Of a stretch of DNA of 64,000 bases, positions 51,857-61,641 are shown piece after piece (position 1 is the stretch's first letter; the number at the start of each line of letters is the position of its first letter). A program made the position numbers and the translations under genes. The DNA is from Planctomycetaceae bacterium (lineage in GTDB: Bacteria > Planctomycetota > Planctomycetia > Planctomycetales > Planctomycetaceae): the NCBI GenBank assembly GCA_017795105.1, contig CP051247.1:1116001-1180000 (forward strand). Reading direction: 5' to 3'. A model generated the notes under the pieces. That model did no database searches. It was given only the letters and a program-made list of their open reading frames with translations, and was not told the DNA's origin.

Positions 51857-52159
51857 TTATTCGTCGTTCTGGATCTCGCGAAGAAAGTTCGCCAGTGCGG
51901 CTTCCAGCTTTTCGTCGGTGTCATAGGTGCCGTTCGCGATCTCTTCGCGAATCCGGGCGATCAGTTCCGAACGGGACGGGTCGTTCTCCTCGAGCGATTG
52001 CAGTTCAGACATCATGCGTGCCATCGGAGAGATGTCCAGCTGATCGGTCGGAACGCGAATCCCGCTCGAAGTCGGCTGAATCGGTGTCTGTTGAACTGGG
52101 TGATTGACGCGAGAAACCGGCCAGTTTCCGCCGGCTCCACCAATACCTGTAATGGCCAT
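51857..52159 (-). CDS. FlgM-like anti-sigma-factor domain protein
   Basis: 100 residues. A Gly/Pro-rich N-terminus is followed by a C-terminal region (about 38-97) with the pattern of FlgM, the anti-sigma-28 factor: DQLDISPMARMMSELQ, then ELIARIREEIANGTYDTD and EKLEAALANFLREI. FlgM holds the flagellar sigma factor inactive until it is exported. No other flagellar gene is visible here. AGGAGG lies 5 bases before the ATG, fixing the start. First of a co-directional run with the Fur-family gene, murC and murB. Confidence 0.75.
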   Translation of the reverse strand: MAITGIGGAGGNWPVSRVNHPVQQTPIQPTSSGIRVPTDQLDISPMARMMSELQSLEENDPSRSELIARIREEIANGTYDTDEKLEAALANFLREIQNDE

Positions 52160-52164
52160 CCATG

Positions 52165-52170
52165 CCTCCT
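52165..52170 (-). promoter_or_regulatory. Ribosome-binding site of the FlgM-like gene
   Basis: A perfect AGGAGG on the minus strand, 5 bases before the ATG at 52159; it rejects the longer in-frame start at 52186. Confidence 0.75.
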
Positions 52171-52375
52171 GTTCATTATCGTCCAACGAACGCGAGTCTC
52201 AGGTCCCGAACTTCATTATTCTCGAAACCTCACAGCCGCAGCGTCGCTCCGGCATCGCGCACTTTCCCCGCGTTATTCTGCTGGACAGGGAACTCCCGGA
52301 ATTCTAAGCCTAAACGGGCTTCGACTTCAACAGGGAATCCAGAATCAGACGCATGTCTGGAACATCTGTGCATAA

Positions 52376-52414
52376 CAAAAAACGTTGCGGCGAGCCCGTG
52401 CTCGCCGCAACGTT
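52376..52414 (-). terminator. Strong intrinsic terminator of the pilin-like gene
   Basis: AACGTTGCGGCGAGC (52381-52395) pairs perfectly with GCTCGCCGCAACGTT (52400-52414): a 15-bp stem with a four-base loop, followed on the minus strand by a T-run (complement of 52377-52380 and beyond). Confidence 0.9.
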
Positions 52415-52440
52415 CCTGTGTCTTTCAGCAATTGACCGAT

Positions 52441-52770
52441 TTAGTTGTCTTTCGGTCCTTCGTTAACCGGTACATCACACGCGATTTCGCATTCATCGAA
52501 ATCGCACTCGTCGGTCTCATCCAGCGCCGCTGAACCGCGTGTATAGGCCTTGAAACCATCCCCAAAGCCTTTCTCGCTGGAAAATCCCGTGTACCAGTAG
52601 CTCTGGTTCGAGTTTCCGACGGCATCTCCCACATCGTTCAATTCTGATACAATTGCATGTTGAATTGAGCTCAACCCGACAATCAGTCCCAGAATCAGGA
52701 TAGTGCCGATCAGCACAAGCTCCGCCGAGACAATAAACCCGGCCTCATCGTCGTAAAATTCTTTAAACAT
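52441..52770 (-). CDS. Flp-type (type IVb) pilin-like protein
   Basis: 109 residues. A short charged N-terminus, MFKEFYDDEAG, leads directly into a hydrophobic helix (about 12-33, FIVSAELVLIGTILILGLI) with a Glu a few residues in, resembling the Flp/TadE pilin-like signal cleaved by a prepilin peptidase. The mature tail is acidic, with three Cys in ECDFDECEIACDV. AAAGGG is 8 bases before the ATG. No tad genes adjoin it. The gene stands alone with its own strong terminator. Confidence 0.7.
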   Translation of the reverse strand: MFKEFYDDEAGFIVSAELVLIGTILILGLIVGLSSIQHAIVSELNDVGDAVGNSNQSYWYTGFSSEKGFGDGFKAYTRGSAALDETDECDFDECEIACDVPVNEGPKDN

Positions 52771-53158
52771 TGTGGCTACCCTTTTTCCACCAGGCTGGAC
52801 GATCCATCGCCACGAACTGAAATCCTCCGACTTTCTCGCTTATGAGCAGAAACCTGTTGCAATAAATGTACCACGTTGCAAAAAAACCACAACCAACAAG
52901 TGTACAAGTAGTGCCACTGACACATCTTGGCGATTCTGGCCGAAAACTCAATCCCAATTTGGTTCTGAACAAATTATTCACTTGTGAAGCAGACGTCTGA
53001 CGCAGGTCGACGTTCATTCGGAATGAACGATCAGCAGTCATAGCAGTCTTCGCCAGAGTTCGGGGCTTCAATTTCCAGTCCGGTTTCAGTAAGTATGGAC
53101 CGCGATCGCCCCGGCTGCGTCAACTCTCTCTCCGATCCCTCAAACAAGGCTGTCCCCC
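52771..53158. other. Divergent intergenic region
   Basis: More AT-rich than its surroundings, and presumably holding the promoters of the pilin-like gene and the oxoprolinase gene. A small palindrome, TTCAC-TT-GTGAA (52977-52988), could be an operator; nothing else was recognised. Confidence 0.4.
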
Positions 53159-56100
53159 TTGAATCTCCCACCCGCTCCCCGTTGGAATTTCGCCATCGAC
53201 GCCGGTGGAACGTTTACCGATCTGGTTGCTCGAACGCCGGCTGGCCAGACACGGACTCACAAGACTCTTTCTTCCGGTCTCGTGATTGGCGGCGTCGCCT
53301 TATCCGACGGTTGCACCGTAACCGATCCAAGTCGACGTCAGGATCCCCCGGGAATCTGGACGGGATATCAATTTCGCATCCACGGCTCCACTCCGTTTGA
53401 GACCACGGTGGTGGAGTCGCGGCCGGGCGGTGAACTGATCCTCGCGGAGCCCCTTCCCGACCTGCTCATCGGCAGCAACTATGAGCTTTCCGGCGGCGAG
53501 GAAGCTCCGGTCGTCGGCATCCGCTATTTGCTGGGACTGTCGCGAAACGATGCCGTGCCGCCTGTGAATGTTCGTCTCGGCACGACGCGTGGGACCAATG
53601 CTTTGCTGGAGCGCCGCGGCTCTCGATGTGCCTACATCACCACGGCTGGATTCGGCGACGTGTTAAAGATTGGCCACCAGGACCGTCCGAGGCTGTTCGA
53701 CCTGGAAATCCAGAAGCCCGCCCCGCTGTCAGAGTCAGTCCTCGAAGTTGAGGAACGCGTCGCCGAAGACGGCTCCGTTCTGAAATCGCTCAACCTGCAA
53801 CAGGTCGAACACGATCTGAAGCGACTTCATGAGCAGGGGTTCCGAGCCGTCGCGATCTGCCTCGTACATGCCTGGAAGAATCCCGCACACGAAAAACAGA
53901 TCGCGGACATCGCCGCAAGGATCGGCTTCCCACATATCAGCGTCTCGCATCAGGTCAGTCCACTGATTGGACTGATCGCGCGGGGCGATACCACGCTGAT
54001 CGATGCCTACCTCAATCCCGTTCTACAGCAGTACCTGGCTTCCATCCAGCAGTCGCTGCCGGGAAGTCAGCTGGAGTTGATGACTTCCAGTGGCGGACTC
54101 GTCGCAGCCGACCACTTTCAGGGGAAAGACAGCATCCTGTCCGGGCCGGCCGGAGGAGTCGTCGGAATCGCTCAGGTGCGAGACGATTATAGCCTGAAGC
54201 AGGCAATCGGCTTCGACATGGGGGGAACGAGCACCGATGTCTGCCGCTTCGATGGCCGGTTTCATCGCGAGTTCGAATCGGTGAAAGCCGGGATTCGCAT
54301 TGCCACACCGATGCTGGCCATCGAAACCGTCGCAGCTGGCGGGGGGAGCATCTGCCACTTCGATGGCGTTCGGCTTCTGGTCGGGCCGCAATCCGCGGGA
54401 GCAGATCCGGGCCCCTGTTGCTACGGAAGGGGCGGCCCTCTGACGGTGACCGACATGAATCTGATCACCGGACGCATTCTGCCCTCTCATTTTCCGTTCC
54501 CACTCGATATCGAGGCCGTCCGCACCAAGCTGCAAGCACTGTGCGACGACGTGGCCGCTTCGCCGCTCGGACGAAGCTACACCGTGGAAGAGCTGGCCGA
54601 AGGGTTTATCGAGATCGCGAATATACTCATGGCTCGGGCGATTCGCCGCGTGTCGGTGGCTCGCGGCTACGATCCGGCCGAACATACGCTTGTCAGCTTC
54701 GGCGGCGCGGGGGGCCAGCACGCCTGCGCCCTGGCTCTTGAGCTTGGCTTTCCACGGATACTGATTCACCCGCTCGCGAGTCTGTTCAGCGCGTACGGCA
54801 TCGGCTGCGGTAATCAGCGACAGATTGCTGCTCGATCAGTCCTCCGTCGTTTCGATCAGATGTCGCAGCAGGAACTCGATGCTCTCTTTGGCACATTGAA
54901 TAAGGACGCCCGCAGTTCCCTTGAAGACCAGGGGACCACGGCAGATGCCGCCGTCAAGGAGATTCGTTCCCTCGATTTGCGTTATCTCGGAACTGAAACG
55001 CCACTTTCGATTGAACAACCTGGCGATGGTGATTTTCGCTCGGCCTTCGACCGCGAGTTTTACAAACGATTCGGCTATCGACGGTCCGCTCATCCTCTTG
55101 AGATCGTCACCGCTCGCGTTGAACTCGTCGCCGGCAGTCATCCGATGTCGGTCGAACCAGCGCGGTCGAGACAGGAAGTTCCCAATCAACAAAAGGTGAC
55201 CACGACCGTTTTCGTTCACGGCAACTGGCAGCAGGCAATTGTCGTCCAGCGGGAAGAACTGCAGCCGGACGCCCCGGTCACAGGACCGTCTTTGATAGTC
55301 GATGCACACTCCGTCATTCTGGTCGAGCCGGGTTTCGAGGCGACCGTCGATGAACGCGGCATGCTCACGATCCGGCAAGTTGAGACCGACGCAACACGTT
55401 CGAGAAGCGAAAGAGACAGTCAGGAAACGTCTCCCATTCTCCTGGAACTGTTTCACAACCAGTTCGCTTCGATTGCCGAACAGATGGGAGAAACGCTGCG
55501 TCAAACTGCCCAGTCAGTCAATGTGAAAGAGCGGCTTGATTACAGCTGTGCCGTATTCGACCAGAGTGGAAGCCTGATCGCCAATGCTCCGCATGTTCCG
55601 GTTCATCTCGGCGCCATGAGCGAGACCGTGCGTCATATGCTCGAAGCGTTTCCGAAGATGCGAGCGGGCGATGTCTATGTCACGAACGACCCGTATCGCG
55701 GCGGGTCTCATCTGCCGGATATCACCGTCGTGACTCCGATTGTCAGCGACGATGGTCAACTCCAGTTCCTGGTCGCTTCCCGCGCTCATCACGCCGACAT
55801 CGGTGGCATCACCCCGGGCAGTATGCCGCCGTTCTCGAAGAACCTGGCCGAAGAAGGCGTCGTCATCCGGCCGATGTTGCTGCAAAGCTCGGAACAGGAC
55901 TTTTTTCCGGATCTTCGCACGATCCTGACCGAAGCTCCCTGGCCGGCGCGCCGGATCGAAGAAAATCTGGCCGACCTGCGGGCCCAGATGGCGGCCAATG
56001 AGATTGGCGTTCGTCAGCTACGGCAACTCATCGAAGAGCATCGGGAAGAGACTGTCTTTCATTATGTCTCCCAGATTCGAGAAGCGGCAGCTGAGAAAAC

Positions 56101-56971
56101 ACGGCTCGCTCTTTCCAAGTTCCCTCCCGGAGAACACCGTTTTGTCGATCATCTCGACGATGGCAGCCCGATCGCGGTGACCATTACCATCGGAGACGGA
56201 CGAGCCCGGGTTGATTTCACCGGCACCGGCCCCGTGCTCCGGTCCAATCTGAATGCAAACCGAGCCATCGTGACCGCTGCTTTGCTGTATGTGTTCCGCT
56301 GCCTCATCAATGAGGACGTCCCACTCAACAGCGGTGTGCTCGACGTGATTGATCTGGAGCTGCCCGAGTGCCTGCTCAATCCTCCCGCGATGCCCGACCC
56401 GGCCGATTGCCCCGCCGTTGTGGGGGGAAACGTCGAGACCTCGCAACGAGTTGTTGATGTCCTGCTGGGAGCCCTTGGACGAGCGGCGGCCAGTCAGGGA
56501 ACGATGAATAATCTTACCTTCGGTGACGCGACGTTCGGCTATTACGAAACGATTTGCGGTGGTTCTGGGGCGACCCCGATTGCGGCCGGATGCGATGCCG
56601 TGCATACCCACATGACAAACACGCGCATGACCGACGCCGAGATCCTGGAGCATCGCTTTCCCGTTCGCGTGCTCAGACATGCCGTCCGAACGGATTCGGG
56701 AGGAGCGGGCGAGCATCCCGGCGGCGACGGACTCATTCGTGAACTCGAATTCCTTAAGCCACTTTCCGTCACTCTGCTCGCTCAGCGAAGGGACCGATAC
56801 GCCCCGTTTGGGTTGAACGGCGGCCTCCCGGGAAAAACTGGGCAGACCACTCTGGTGGACTCCACCGGAGAGGAGTCCTCACTGCCCGGCTGCTTCGCTG
56901 TCCAGATGGATGCCGGCCAACGATTGAGAATCGAAACTCCCGGCGGAGGTGGCTGGGGCCCCGCTCGATAA
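53159..56971 (+). CDS. Fused hydantoinase/oxoprolinase (HyuA-HyuB, 5-oxoprolinase type)
   Basis: 1270 residues combining both subunits seen separately in some bacteria. The HyuA half (about 1-740) begins with FAIDAGGTFTDLVAR and has FDMGGTSTDVCRFDG and SFGGAGGQHACALA, ATP-binding elements of the acetate/sugar kinase-like fold. The HyuB half (about 750-1270) has HVPVHLGAMSETVRHM and VTNDPYRGGSHLPDITV. ATP-dependent opening of 5-oxoproline to glutamate is the likeliest reaction; hydantoin or another cyclic amide is the alternative. Start is TTG at 53159 with AAGG about 9 bases upstream, matching the family N-terminus. Confidence 0.92.
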   Translation: MNLPPAPRWNFAIDAGGTFTDLVARTPAGQTRTHKTLSSGLVIGGVALSDGCTVTDPSRRQDPPGIWTGYQFRIHGSTPFETTVVESRPGGELILAEPLPDLLIGSNYELSGGEEAPVVGIRYLLGLSRNDAVPPVNVRLGTTRGTNALLERRGSRCAYITTAGFGDVLKIGHQDRPRLFDLEIQKPAPLSESVLEVEERVAEDGSVLKSLNLQQVEHDLKRLHEQGFRAVAICLVHAWKNPAHEKQIADIAARIGFPHISVSHQVSPLIGLIARGDTTLIDAYLNPVLQQYLASIQQSLPGSQLELMTSSGGLVAADHFQGKDSILSGPAGGVVGIAQVRDDYSLKQAIGFDMGGTSTDVCRFDGRFHREFESVKAGIRIATPMLAIETVAAGGGSICHFDGVRLLVGPQSAGADPGPCCYGRGGPLTVTDMNLITGRILPSHFPFPLDIEAVRTKLQALCDDVAASPLGRSYTVEELAEGFIEIANILMARAIRRVSVARGYDPAEHTLVSFGGAGGQHACALALELGFPRILIHPLASLFSAYGIGCGNQRQIAARSVLRRFDQMSQQELDALFGTLNKDARSSLEDQGTTADAAVKEIRSLDLRYLGTETPLSIEQPGDGDFRSAFDREFYKRFGYRRSAHPLEIVTARVELVAGSHPMSVEPARSRQEVPNQQKVTTTVFVHGNWQQAIVVQREELQPDAPVTGPSLIVDAHSVILVEPGFEATVDERGMLTIRQVETDATRSRSERDSQETSPILLELFHNQFASIAEQMGETLRQTAQSVNVKERLDYSCAVFDQSGSLIANAPHVPVHLGAMSETVRHMLEAFPKMRAGDVYVTNDPYRGGSHLPDITVVTPIVSDDGQLQFLVASRAHHADIGGITPGSMPPFSKNLAEEGVVIRPMLLQSSEQDFFPDLRTILTEAPWPARRIEENLADLRAQMAANEIGVRQLRQLIEEHREETVFHYVSQIREAAAEKTRLALSKFPPGEHRFVDHLDDGSPIAVTITIGDGRARVDFTGTGPVLRSNLNANRAIVTAALLYVFRCLINEDVPLNSGVLDVIDLELPECLLNPPAMPDPADCPAVVGGNVETSQRVVDVLLGALGRAAASQGTMNNLTFGDATFGYYETICGGSGATPIAAGCDAVHTHMTNTRMTDAEILEHRFPVRVLRHAVRTDSGGAGEHPGGDGLIRELEFLKPLSVTLLAQRRDRYAPFGLNGGLPGKTGQTTLVDSTGEESSLPGCFAVQMDAGQRLRIETPGGGGWGPAR

Positions 56972-56979
56972 TTCGGGCC

Positions 56980-57198
56980 TCACGTTGAGGACGGCGGAGA
57001 ATCGCTTTGCCCGGTAGCTTCGGAAGGAGATTCCGGCTGAGACTTCTTCTCTTCGGAGGCAGCAGCTGTCAAGGCCCGATAGGTTTCGTCATCGGCGAGA
57101 CAATAGACGCCGCTTTGCGTCATCTTCAGCAGTTTGAGTCCTTTGTGGCTGCGTAACGCTCGCGCAATCTGGCCGTCGGGCTGCGCCTTGATGATCAT
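56980..57198 (-). CDS. Small uncharacterised protein
   Basis: 72 residues. The first 48 are compact (MIIKAQPDGQIARALRS, then KMTQSGVYCLADDETY), followed by a Glu/Ser/Pro-rich, probably unstructured tail. AAGGA lies 6 bases before the ATG, which is why I keep it as a gene. It lies downstream of alaS on the same strand, and its stop is 8 bases from the oxoprolinase stop. Function unknown. Confidence 0.55.
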   Translation of the reverse strand: MIIKAQPDGQIARALRSHKGLKLLKMTQSGVYCLADDETYRALTAAASEEKKSQPESPSEATGQSDSPPSST

Positions 57199-57279
57199 CT
57201 GACTTCCTTCGAATCGGTGTCTCGAGCTCTCTCGTGGCCCGGGACGGGATCATACCCCAGGGTCGGACGATTCAAAGGA

Positions 57280-57319
57280 CATGGAGAACGTATCAACCGG
57301 ATTTAACACGTTCTCCATG
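57280..57319. repeat. Perfect 12-bp inverted repeat downstream of alaS
   Basis: CATGGAGAACGT (57280-57291) and ACGTTCTCCATG (57308-57319) are separated by 16 bases. It lies 20 bases after the alaS stop, but no T-run follows on the minus strand, so it may be a protein-binding site, a weak terminator or an mRNA 3' stem. Confidence 0.6.
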
Positions 57320-57338
57320 ATCTTCATTCGGCGTTCAT

Positions 57339-59954
57339 TTATGAAGACAACTGGCTGCGGAAGTTTTCGAGTCCCGCCTTCAGTGCCTCTTCGATCTTCG
57401 AAGGATCCTTACCGCCGGCTTCGGCCAGATCGGGCCGCCCGCCACCACCGCCCTGAACCAGCTTGGCAGCCGCTTTCACGCAGTTGGAAGCGTTCATTCC
57501 CTTCGACTTCATCAGATCCGTGCTCACCCCGGCAAGCAATGCCACGCGACCATCGACTTCGGTGGCCAGAATGACGGCAGCCGGAGCTTTTTTCCGCAAT
57601 CGGTCGGCGTAATCTCGCAGGACGTCCTTATCGACATTCGGCACGAAGTGCCCGATCAGCGCTACGCCATCGACCTGCTCCGCTTCAGCGAGAAGATTCG
57701 AGACATCGTCGCCAATCGACTGCCGCATCTGATCCGAGAGCTTACGCTTCGTATCCTTCAGTTCGTTCTGAAGTGACTCAAGCTTGCGAAGGACTTCATC
57801 AGCGGAGCCGACTTTGAGTTCGCCCATGATATTTCGCAGCAGAGCTTCCTTGGCCCGCATTTCCGTGATGGCCTTCTCGCCGGTGTAAGCGACCAGTCGA
57901 CGTACGCCTTTGGCGACCGGTTCTTCGGCAACGATTTTGAACATCCCGACCTGCCCCGAATTCGACAGGTGCGTACCGCCGCAGAGTTCCTTGCTGAACT
58001 CGCCGATCGACACAACGCGAACCTTGTCCGGGTACTTCTCGCCGAACAGAGCCATCGCCCCGGCTTCGCGGGCTTCTTCGATCGCCATCAACTTTGTCGT
58101 TACCGACGAACCTTCGGCAATGTGCGAGTTGACGATGTCTTCGATCTTGCACAGCTCTTCAGAAGAGAGCGGCTTCTTGTGAGCGAAGTCGAATCGCAGT
58201 TCGTCCTGCTGCACTTTCGACCCTCGCTGCGTGGCATTGTCGCCGAGCGTGGTTCGCAAAGCGTAATGCATGATGTGCGTGGCCGAGTGTGCCCGGCGGA
58301 TCGCGTGACGGCGATCGGCATCGACTTCGCATTGCAGCGTCTGACCAATTTTGAGCGTGCCCTGCTTCAGATGGCCAATGTGCAACCACAGATCTCCATC
58401 TTTCTGCGTGTCCTGAACGGCGAACTTGACGCCGTCCGCCGTCAGAATTCCGGTGTCGCCAACCTGGCCGCCCGACTCGCCGTAAAACGGGGTCTTGTCC
58501 AGAACGACGGCGATGAGATCCCGATGTCCAACTTCGGTGACTTCTTCGACCAGCTGCTTCTCGGCGATGATGCCGACGACCTTGGCTTCTGTGGACGTCG
58601 TTTCATAGCCGACGAACTCAGTACCGCCCGAAGTCTTGCGGATCGCATCGAGCGGGCCTTCGGCCATAACGGACTTCTGTTTGCCGGCATTGCTGATGAT
58701 GCCGTGCTCTTCCATCAGCTGTTCGAAGCCGAGTCGATCGACCTTCAGATTGTGGCGAGCGGCCAGAGCATCGGTCAGTTCGTAAAGGAAGCCATCGGTG
58801 GTGTGCAGCTGGAAAGCATCTTTGCCGGTGATGATGCCGGTCGATTTGGCATCGTCAAGACAGCGTTCAAAGCGGTTGAGCCCGCGTCCGATCGTATCGA
58901 GGAAGGCGTTTTCTTCTTCCTGGATGGCCGACTGCACCGAGCCGACCGATTCCTTGAGTTCCGGGTACGGCTTGCCGAGCATCTCGACCACTTTCGGAAC
59001 CAGCTTGTGCAGCACCGGTTCCTGCTTGCCGATCAAATACGCTTCGAGCACGGCTCGCCGGAGCAGCTGACGCACAACATACCCCTGCTCCTTGTTATCC
59101 GGCAGCACGTTTTCATGCACACACATCGTGACCGCCCGCACGTGGTCGGCGATTCGACGCATGGCCCGGCCATGTTCGCCAGAGAAGTCGTACTTCACGC
59201 CGAGGACATCGCCCACGGTGTCGCAGAGCGGGCGGAGCGAATCGATCTCGAAATTGCTTTCGACGCCCTGAAGTACGGCTGCGGTTCGTTCGAGCCCCAT
59301 TCCGGTGTCGATGTTCTTCATCGGCAACGGCTTCAGATTGTCCGGCGGGTTGCCGACGCGATTGAACTGCGTGAAGACCAGGTTCCAGATCTCGACTTCC
59401 TTCCCGCCGGTCGGCGGATGGTAGTAGATCTCGCTGCAGGGACCGCAGACGCCATCTGGACCGTCGGTGGGAGCCCCGGCTGGCCAGAAGTTCTCGTATT
59501 CGTCCTCGCGGGAGATGCGACTGCGATCGAGACCAATTTCCTTCTCCCAGATCTCGAAGGCTTCGTCGTCATCGAGATAGACAGTAACCGTGAGCCGGTC
59601 CGGATCGAGACCGAGCCACTTCTTGTCGGTCAGGAATTCCCAGGCCCACTGAATCGCTTCGCGCTTGAAATAATCTCCAAACGAGAAGTTGCCGAGCATC
59701 TCGAAGAACGTGTGGTGATAGGCCGTCACGCCGACGTTGCCGATGTCGCCGGTTCGCAGGCACTTCTGGCAGGTCGTGGCCTTTGTGAAGTCAAGCTTGC
59801 CGATGCCGAGGAACTCGTTCTTGAACTGATTCATTCCCGCCGGCGTGAAGAGCACGGTCGGATCGTTAGGCACCAGAACATCGCTGGGCCGGCGGACACA
59901 GCCTTTGCCGACAAAGAAATCGAGATAAGCGTCACGCAGTTCGTCAGTTTTCAT
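57339..59954 (-). CDS. alaS: Alanyl-tRNA synthetase
   Basis: 871-residue class II aminoacyl-tRNA synthetase that charges tRNA-Ala. N-terminal catalytic domain with motif-like segments LVPNDPTVLFTPAGMNQFK and VTAYHHTFFEMLGNFSFGDY; the editing domain has HSATHIMHYAL and the zinc-associated CGGTHL block; the C-terminal domain ends GGGGGRPDLAEAGGKDPSKI. Length is typical for bacterial AlaS and no frameshift is seen. Probably monocistronic or followed by the small gene at 56980. Confidence 0.98.
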   Translation of the reverse strand: MKTDELRDAYLDFFVGKGCVRRPSDVLVPNDPTVLFTPAGMNQFKNEFLGIGKLDFTKATTCQKCLRTGDIGNVGVTAYHHTFFEMLGNFSFGDYFKREAIQWAWEFLTDKKWLGLDPDRLTVTVYLDDDEAFEIWEKEIGLDRSRISREDEYENFWPAGAPTDGPDGVCGPCSEIYYHPPTGGKEVEIWNLVFTQFNRVGNPPDNLKPLPMKNIDTGMGLERTAAVLQGVESNFEIDSLRPLCDTVGDVLGVKYDFSGEHGRAMRRIADHVRAVTMCVHENVLPDNKEQGYVVRQLLRRAVLEAYLIGKQEPVLHKLVPKVVEMLGKPYPELKESVGSVQSAIQEEENAFLDTIGRGLNRFERCLDDAKSTGIITGKDAFQLHTTDGFLYELTDALAARHNLKVDRLGFEQLMEEHGIISNAGKQKSVMAEGPLDAIRKTSGGTEFVGYETTSTEAKVVGIIAEKQLVEEVTEVGHRDLIAVVLDKTPFYGESGGQVGDTGILTADGVKFAVQDTQKDGDLWLHIGHLKQGTLKIGQTLQCEVDADRRHAIRRAHSATHIMHYALRTTLGDNATQRGSKVQQDELRFDFAHKKPLSSEELCKIEDIVNSHIAEGSSVTTKLMAIEEAREAGAMALFGEKYPDKVRVVSIGEFSKELCGGTHLSNSGQVGMFKIVAEEPVAKGVRRLVAYTGEKAITEMRAKEALLRNIMGELKVGSADEVLRKLESLQNELKDTKRKLSDQMRQSIGDDVSNLLAEAEQVDGVALIGHFVPNVDKDVLRDYADRLRKKAPAAVILATEVDGRVALLAGVSTDLMKSKGMNASNCVKAAAKLVQGGGGGRPDLAEAGGKDPSKIEEALKAGLENFRSQLSS

Positions 59955-60414
59955 AGTGGATTCGCCATGGAACTCCGCTGCGGAAGCGGAAGCCGGAAGG
60001 TTGTCGCAGATGCCTGAGCTCTCAGGATCTGTGAAGCAGAAGGAATTGTTTTCGATAGCGTCGCGGTGAGATTATGGTGATCGGCGGGAACTCGTTCAAG
60101 CTAGGCCTGATTCACGCAGCTCCTGCAGTCTGATCGACACAAATGACGCCGCTTCGTTCGACGAACTCAATCCTCCCCGCCAGATTTCGGAAGGAGCGGC
60201 CGCGGTCCGGTTGAAGCTCAACCCGTTTCATGGTCTGGAGATACCGTGAGTGGTGAACACCAGCGAGATTTGATATGTTAAGTTGACTGCGTCCCGCCAG
60301 GCTCGCCAGAACATCCTCAGGCACGGGCCGACCGCGCTCACCCCCATTTCCGTACGGTATTTCAGGGATCTACGCAGGTCAGTTTCTCGGCTTTAGTGTT
60401 CCAAGGAGTTCCCG
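59955..60414. other. Intergenic region, 460 bp
   Basis: Divergent region between alaS and the second beta-propeller gene. I looked for a T-box-like or other leader structure for alaS and could not support one; no small gene or repeat was recognised. Confidence 0.4.
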
Positions 60415-61641
60415 ATGCTTCGCTGGTGTTTCACGGTGTTGTTCCTCTCGACGTTGCTGCTCATCGTGGAACCTCTTCAGGCGGACAACTGGCCCCGCTT
60501 TCGCGGCCCCAATGGACAGGGCATCTCCCTGGAAACCGGCTTCCCGACCACCTGGACCGAAGACGATTACGCCTGGACGCTGGAAGTTCCCGGCATGTCC
60601 CATTCTTCGCCTGTCGTCTGGGAAGAAAACCTGTACCTCACGACCGGACTGAACGATGGCGAAGTCCGCCGCCTGATCTGCCTCGACGCCGCCACCGGTA
60701 AGCAGAAATGGGAGCAGGACCTGGCCCTGAATACGGTCCACCTGCACAACAAGAACAGCTTCGCGTCCGGTTCGCCCTCAACGAATGGCACCCACGTGGT
60801 CGCCGCCTATGCTGATGAAGCGCAGTTTATTGTCGCCTGTTGGACCAAAGAGGGAAAAGAACTCTGGCGAAACGACCTGGGCGGGTTCATCAGCGAACAC
60901 GGTCCTTCCTGCTCGCCCATCATTCACAACAATCTGGTCCTTGTCCCCAAAGACATGAAAGGACCGAGTCTGGTCGCCGCCTTTGACCTGCAGACCGGCA
61001 AAGAAGTCTGGCGGACCGAGCGCGAATTCCGCCGCACTTCCTACGCGACCCCGATCGTGCGAACCCGAGCCGATGGCGTTGATGAAGTGATCTGCGTCAG
61101 CGGAGTGATGGGGATTTCCGGTCTGAACGTACAGACGGGCGAAATGCTCTGGCGAACGGAGAGCTTTCCGGAACGAACGGTTGGCTCCCCGGTGCTGTGT
61201 GAAAACCATGTCGTCGCCATCAGCGGCGGAGGCGGCAAAGGCCGCAATCTATTCGTTGCTCCCCTCGACCAGAAGGGAACCGTTGAGCCGAGCCTGAAGA
61301 TCACCCGCAGCATTCCGTATGTGCCGACGCCGATCTGCAAAGATGGCCTGTACTTCATGATTCTCGACGGCGGCATCGCCTCCTGCCTGGAAATGCCGTC
61401 CGGCAAGGAAGTCTGGACTGAGCGAATCGACGGCAATTTCAGCGGTTCGCCGATCTGGCTGGAAGGTCGCCTGTACATGATCGACGAAGCCGGCACGGTC
61501 GTTGTGCTGGCCGCCAGTCGCGAGTTCAAGGAACTCGGGCGTGTCGCTCTGGGCGATTTATCGTACTCGACGCCTGTCGTGGCCAACGGTCGGATGTATC
61601 TGAAAACCTCCACAAAGTTGTTCTGCCTGCCGCGAAAGTAG
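60415..61641 (+). CDS. Secreted PQQ-type beta-propeller protein
   Basis: 408 residues with a signal peptide (about 1-22) and a beta-propeller filling the rest. Blade repeats are visible: LDAATGKQKWEQDL, DLQTGKEVWRTERE, NVQTGEMLWRTES and EMPSGKEVWTERI. It begins NWPRFRGPNGQGIS, the usual opening of planctomycete outer-membrane-assembly-factor-BamB-like proteins. No membrane domain follows, unlike the propeller at 31058. Role unknown; probably periplasmic. Confidence 0.9.
   Translation: MLRWCFTVLFLSTLLLIVEPLQADNWPRFRGPNGQGISLETGFPTTWTEDDYAWTLEVPGMSHSSPVVWEENLYLTTGLNDGEVRRLICLDAATGKQKWEQDLALNTVHLHNKNSFASGSPSTNGTHVVAAYADEAQFIVACWTKEGKELWRNDLGGFISEHGPSCSPIIHNNLVLVPKDMKGPSLVAAFDLQTGKEVWRTEREFRRTSYATPIVRTRADGVDEVICVSGVMGISGLNVQTGEMLWRTESFPERTVGSPVLCENHVVAISGGGGKGRNLFVAPLDQKGTVEPSLKITRSIPYVPTPICKDGLYFMILDGGIASCLEMPSGKEVWTERIDGNFSGSPIWLEGRLYMIDEAGTVVVLAASREFKELGRVALGDLSYSTPVVANGRMYLKTSTKLFCLPRK

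Noticed and set aside
57969..60017. A 682-codon open frame on the plus strand opposite alaS
   Set aside because: It is antisense to a full-length, motif-complete alaS, has no family-like motif and is Arg/Asp/Gly-rich as expected of a shadow frame in GC-rich DNA.
60112..60324. A 70-codon minus-strand frame in the alaS upstream region
   Set aside because: No ribosome-binding site and no coding-like composition.
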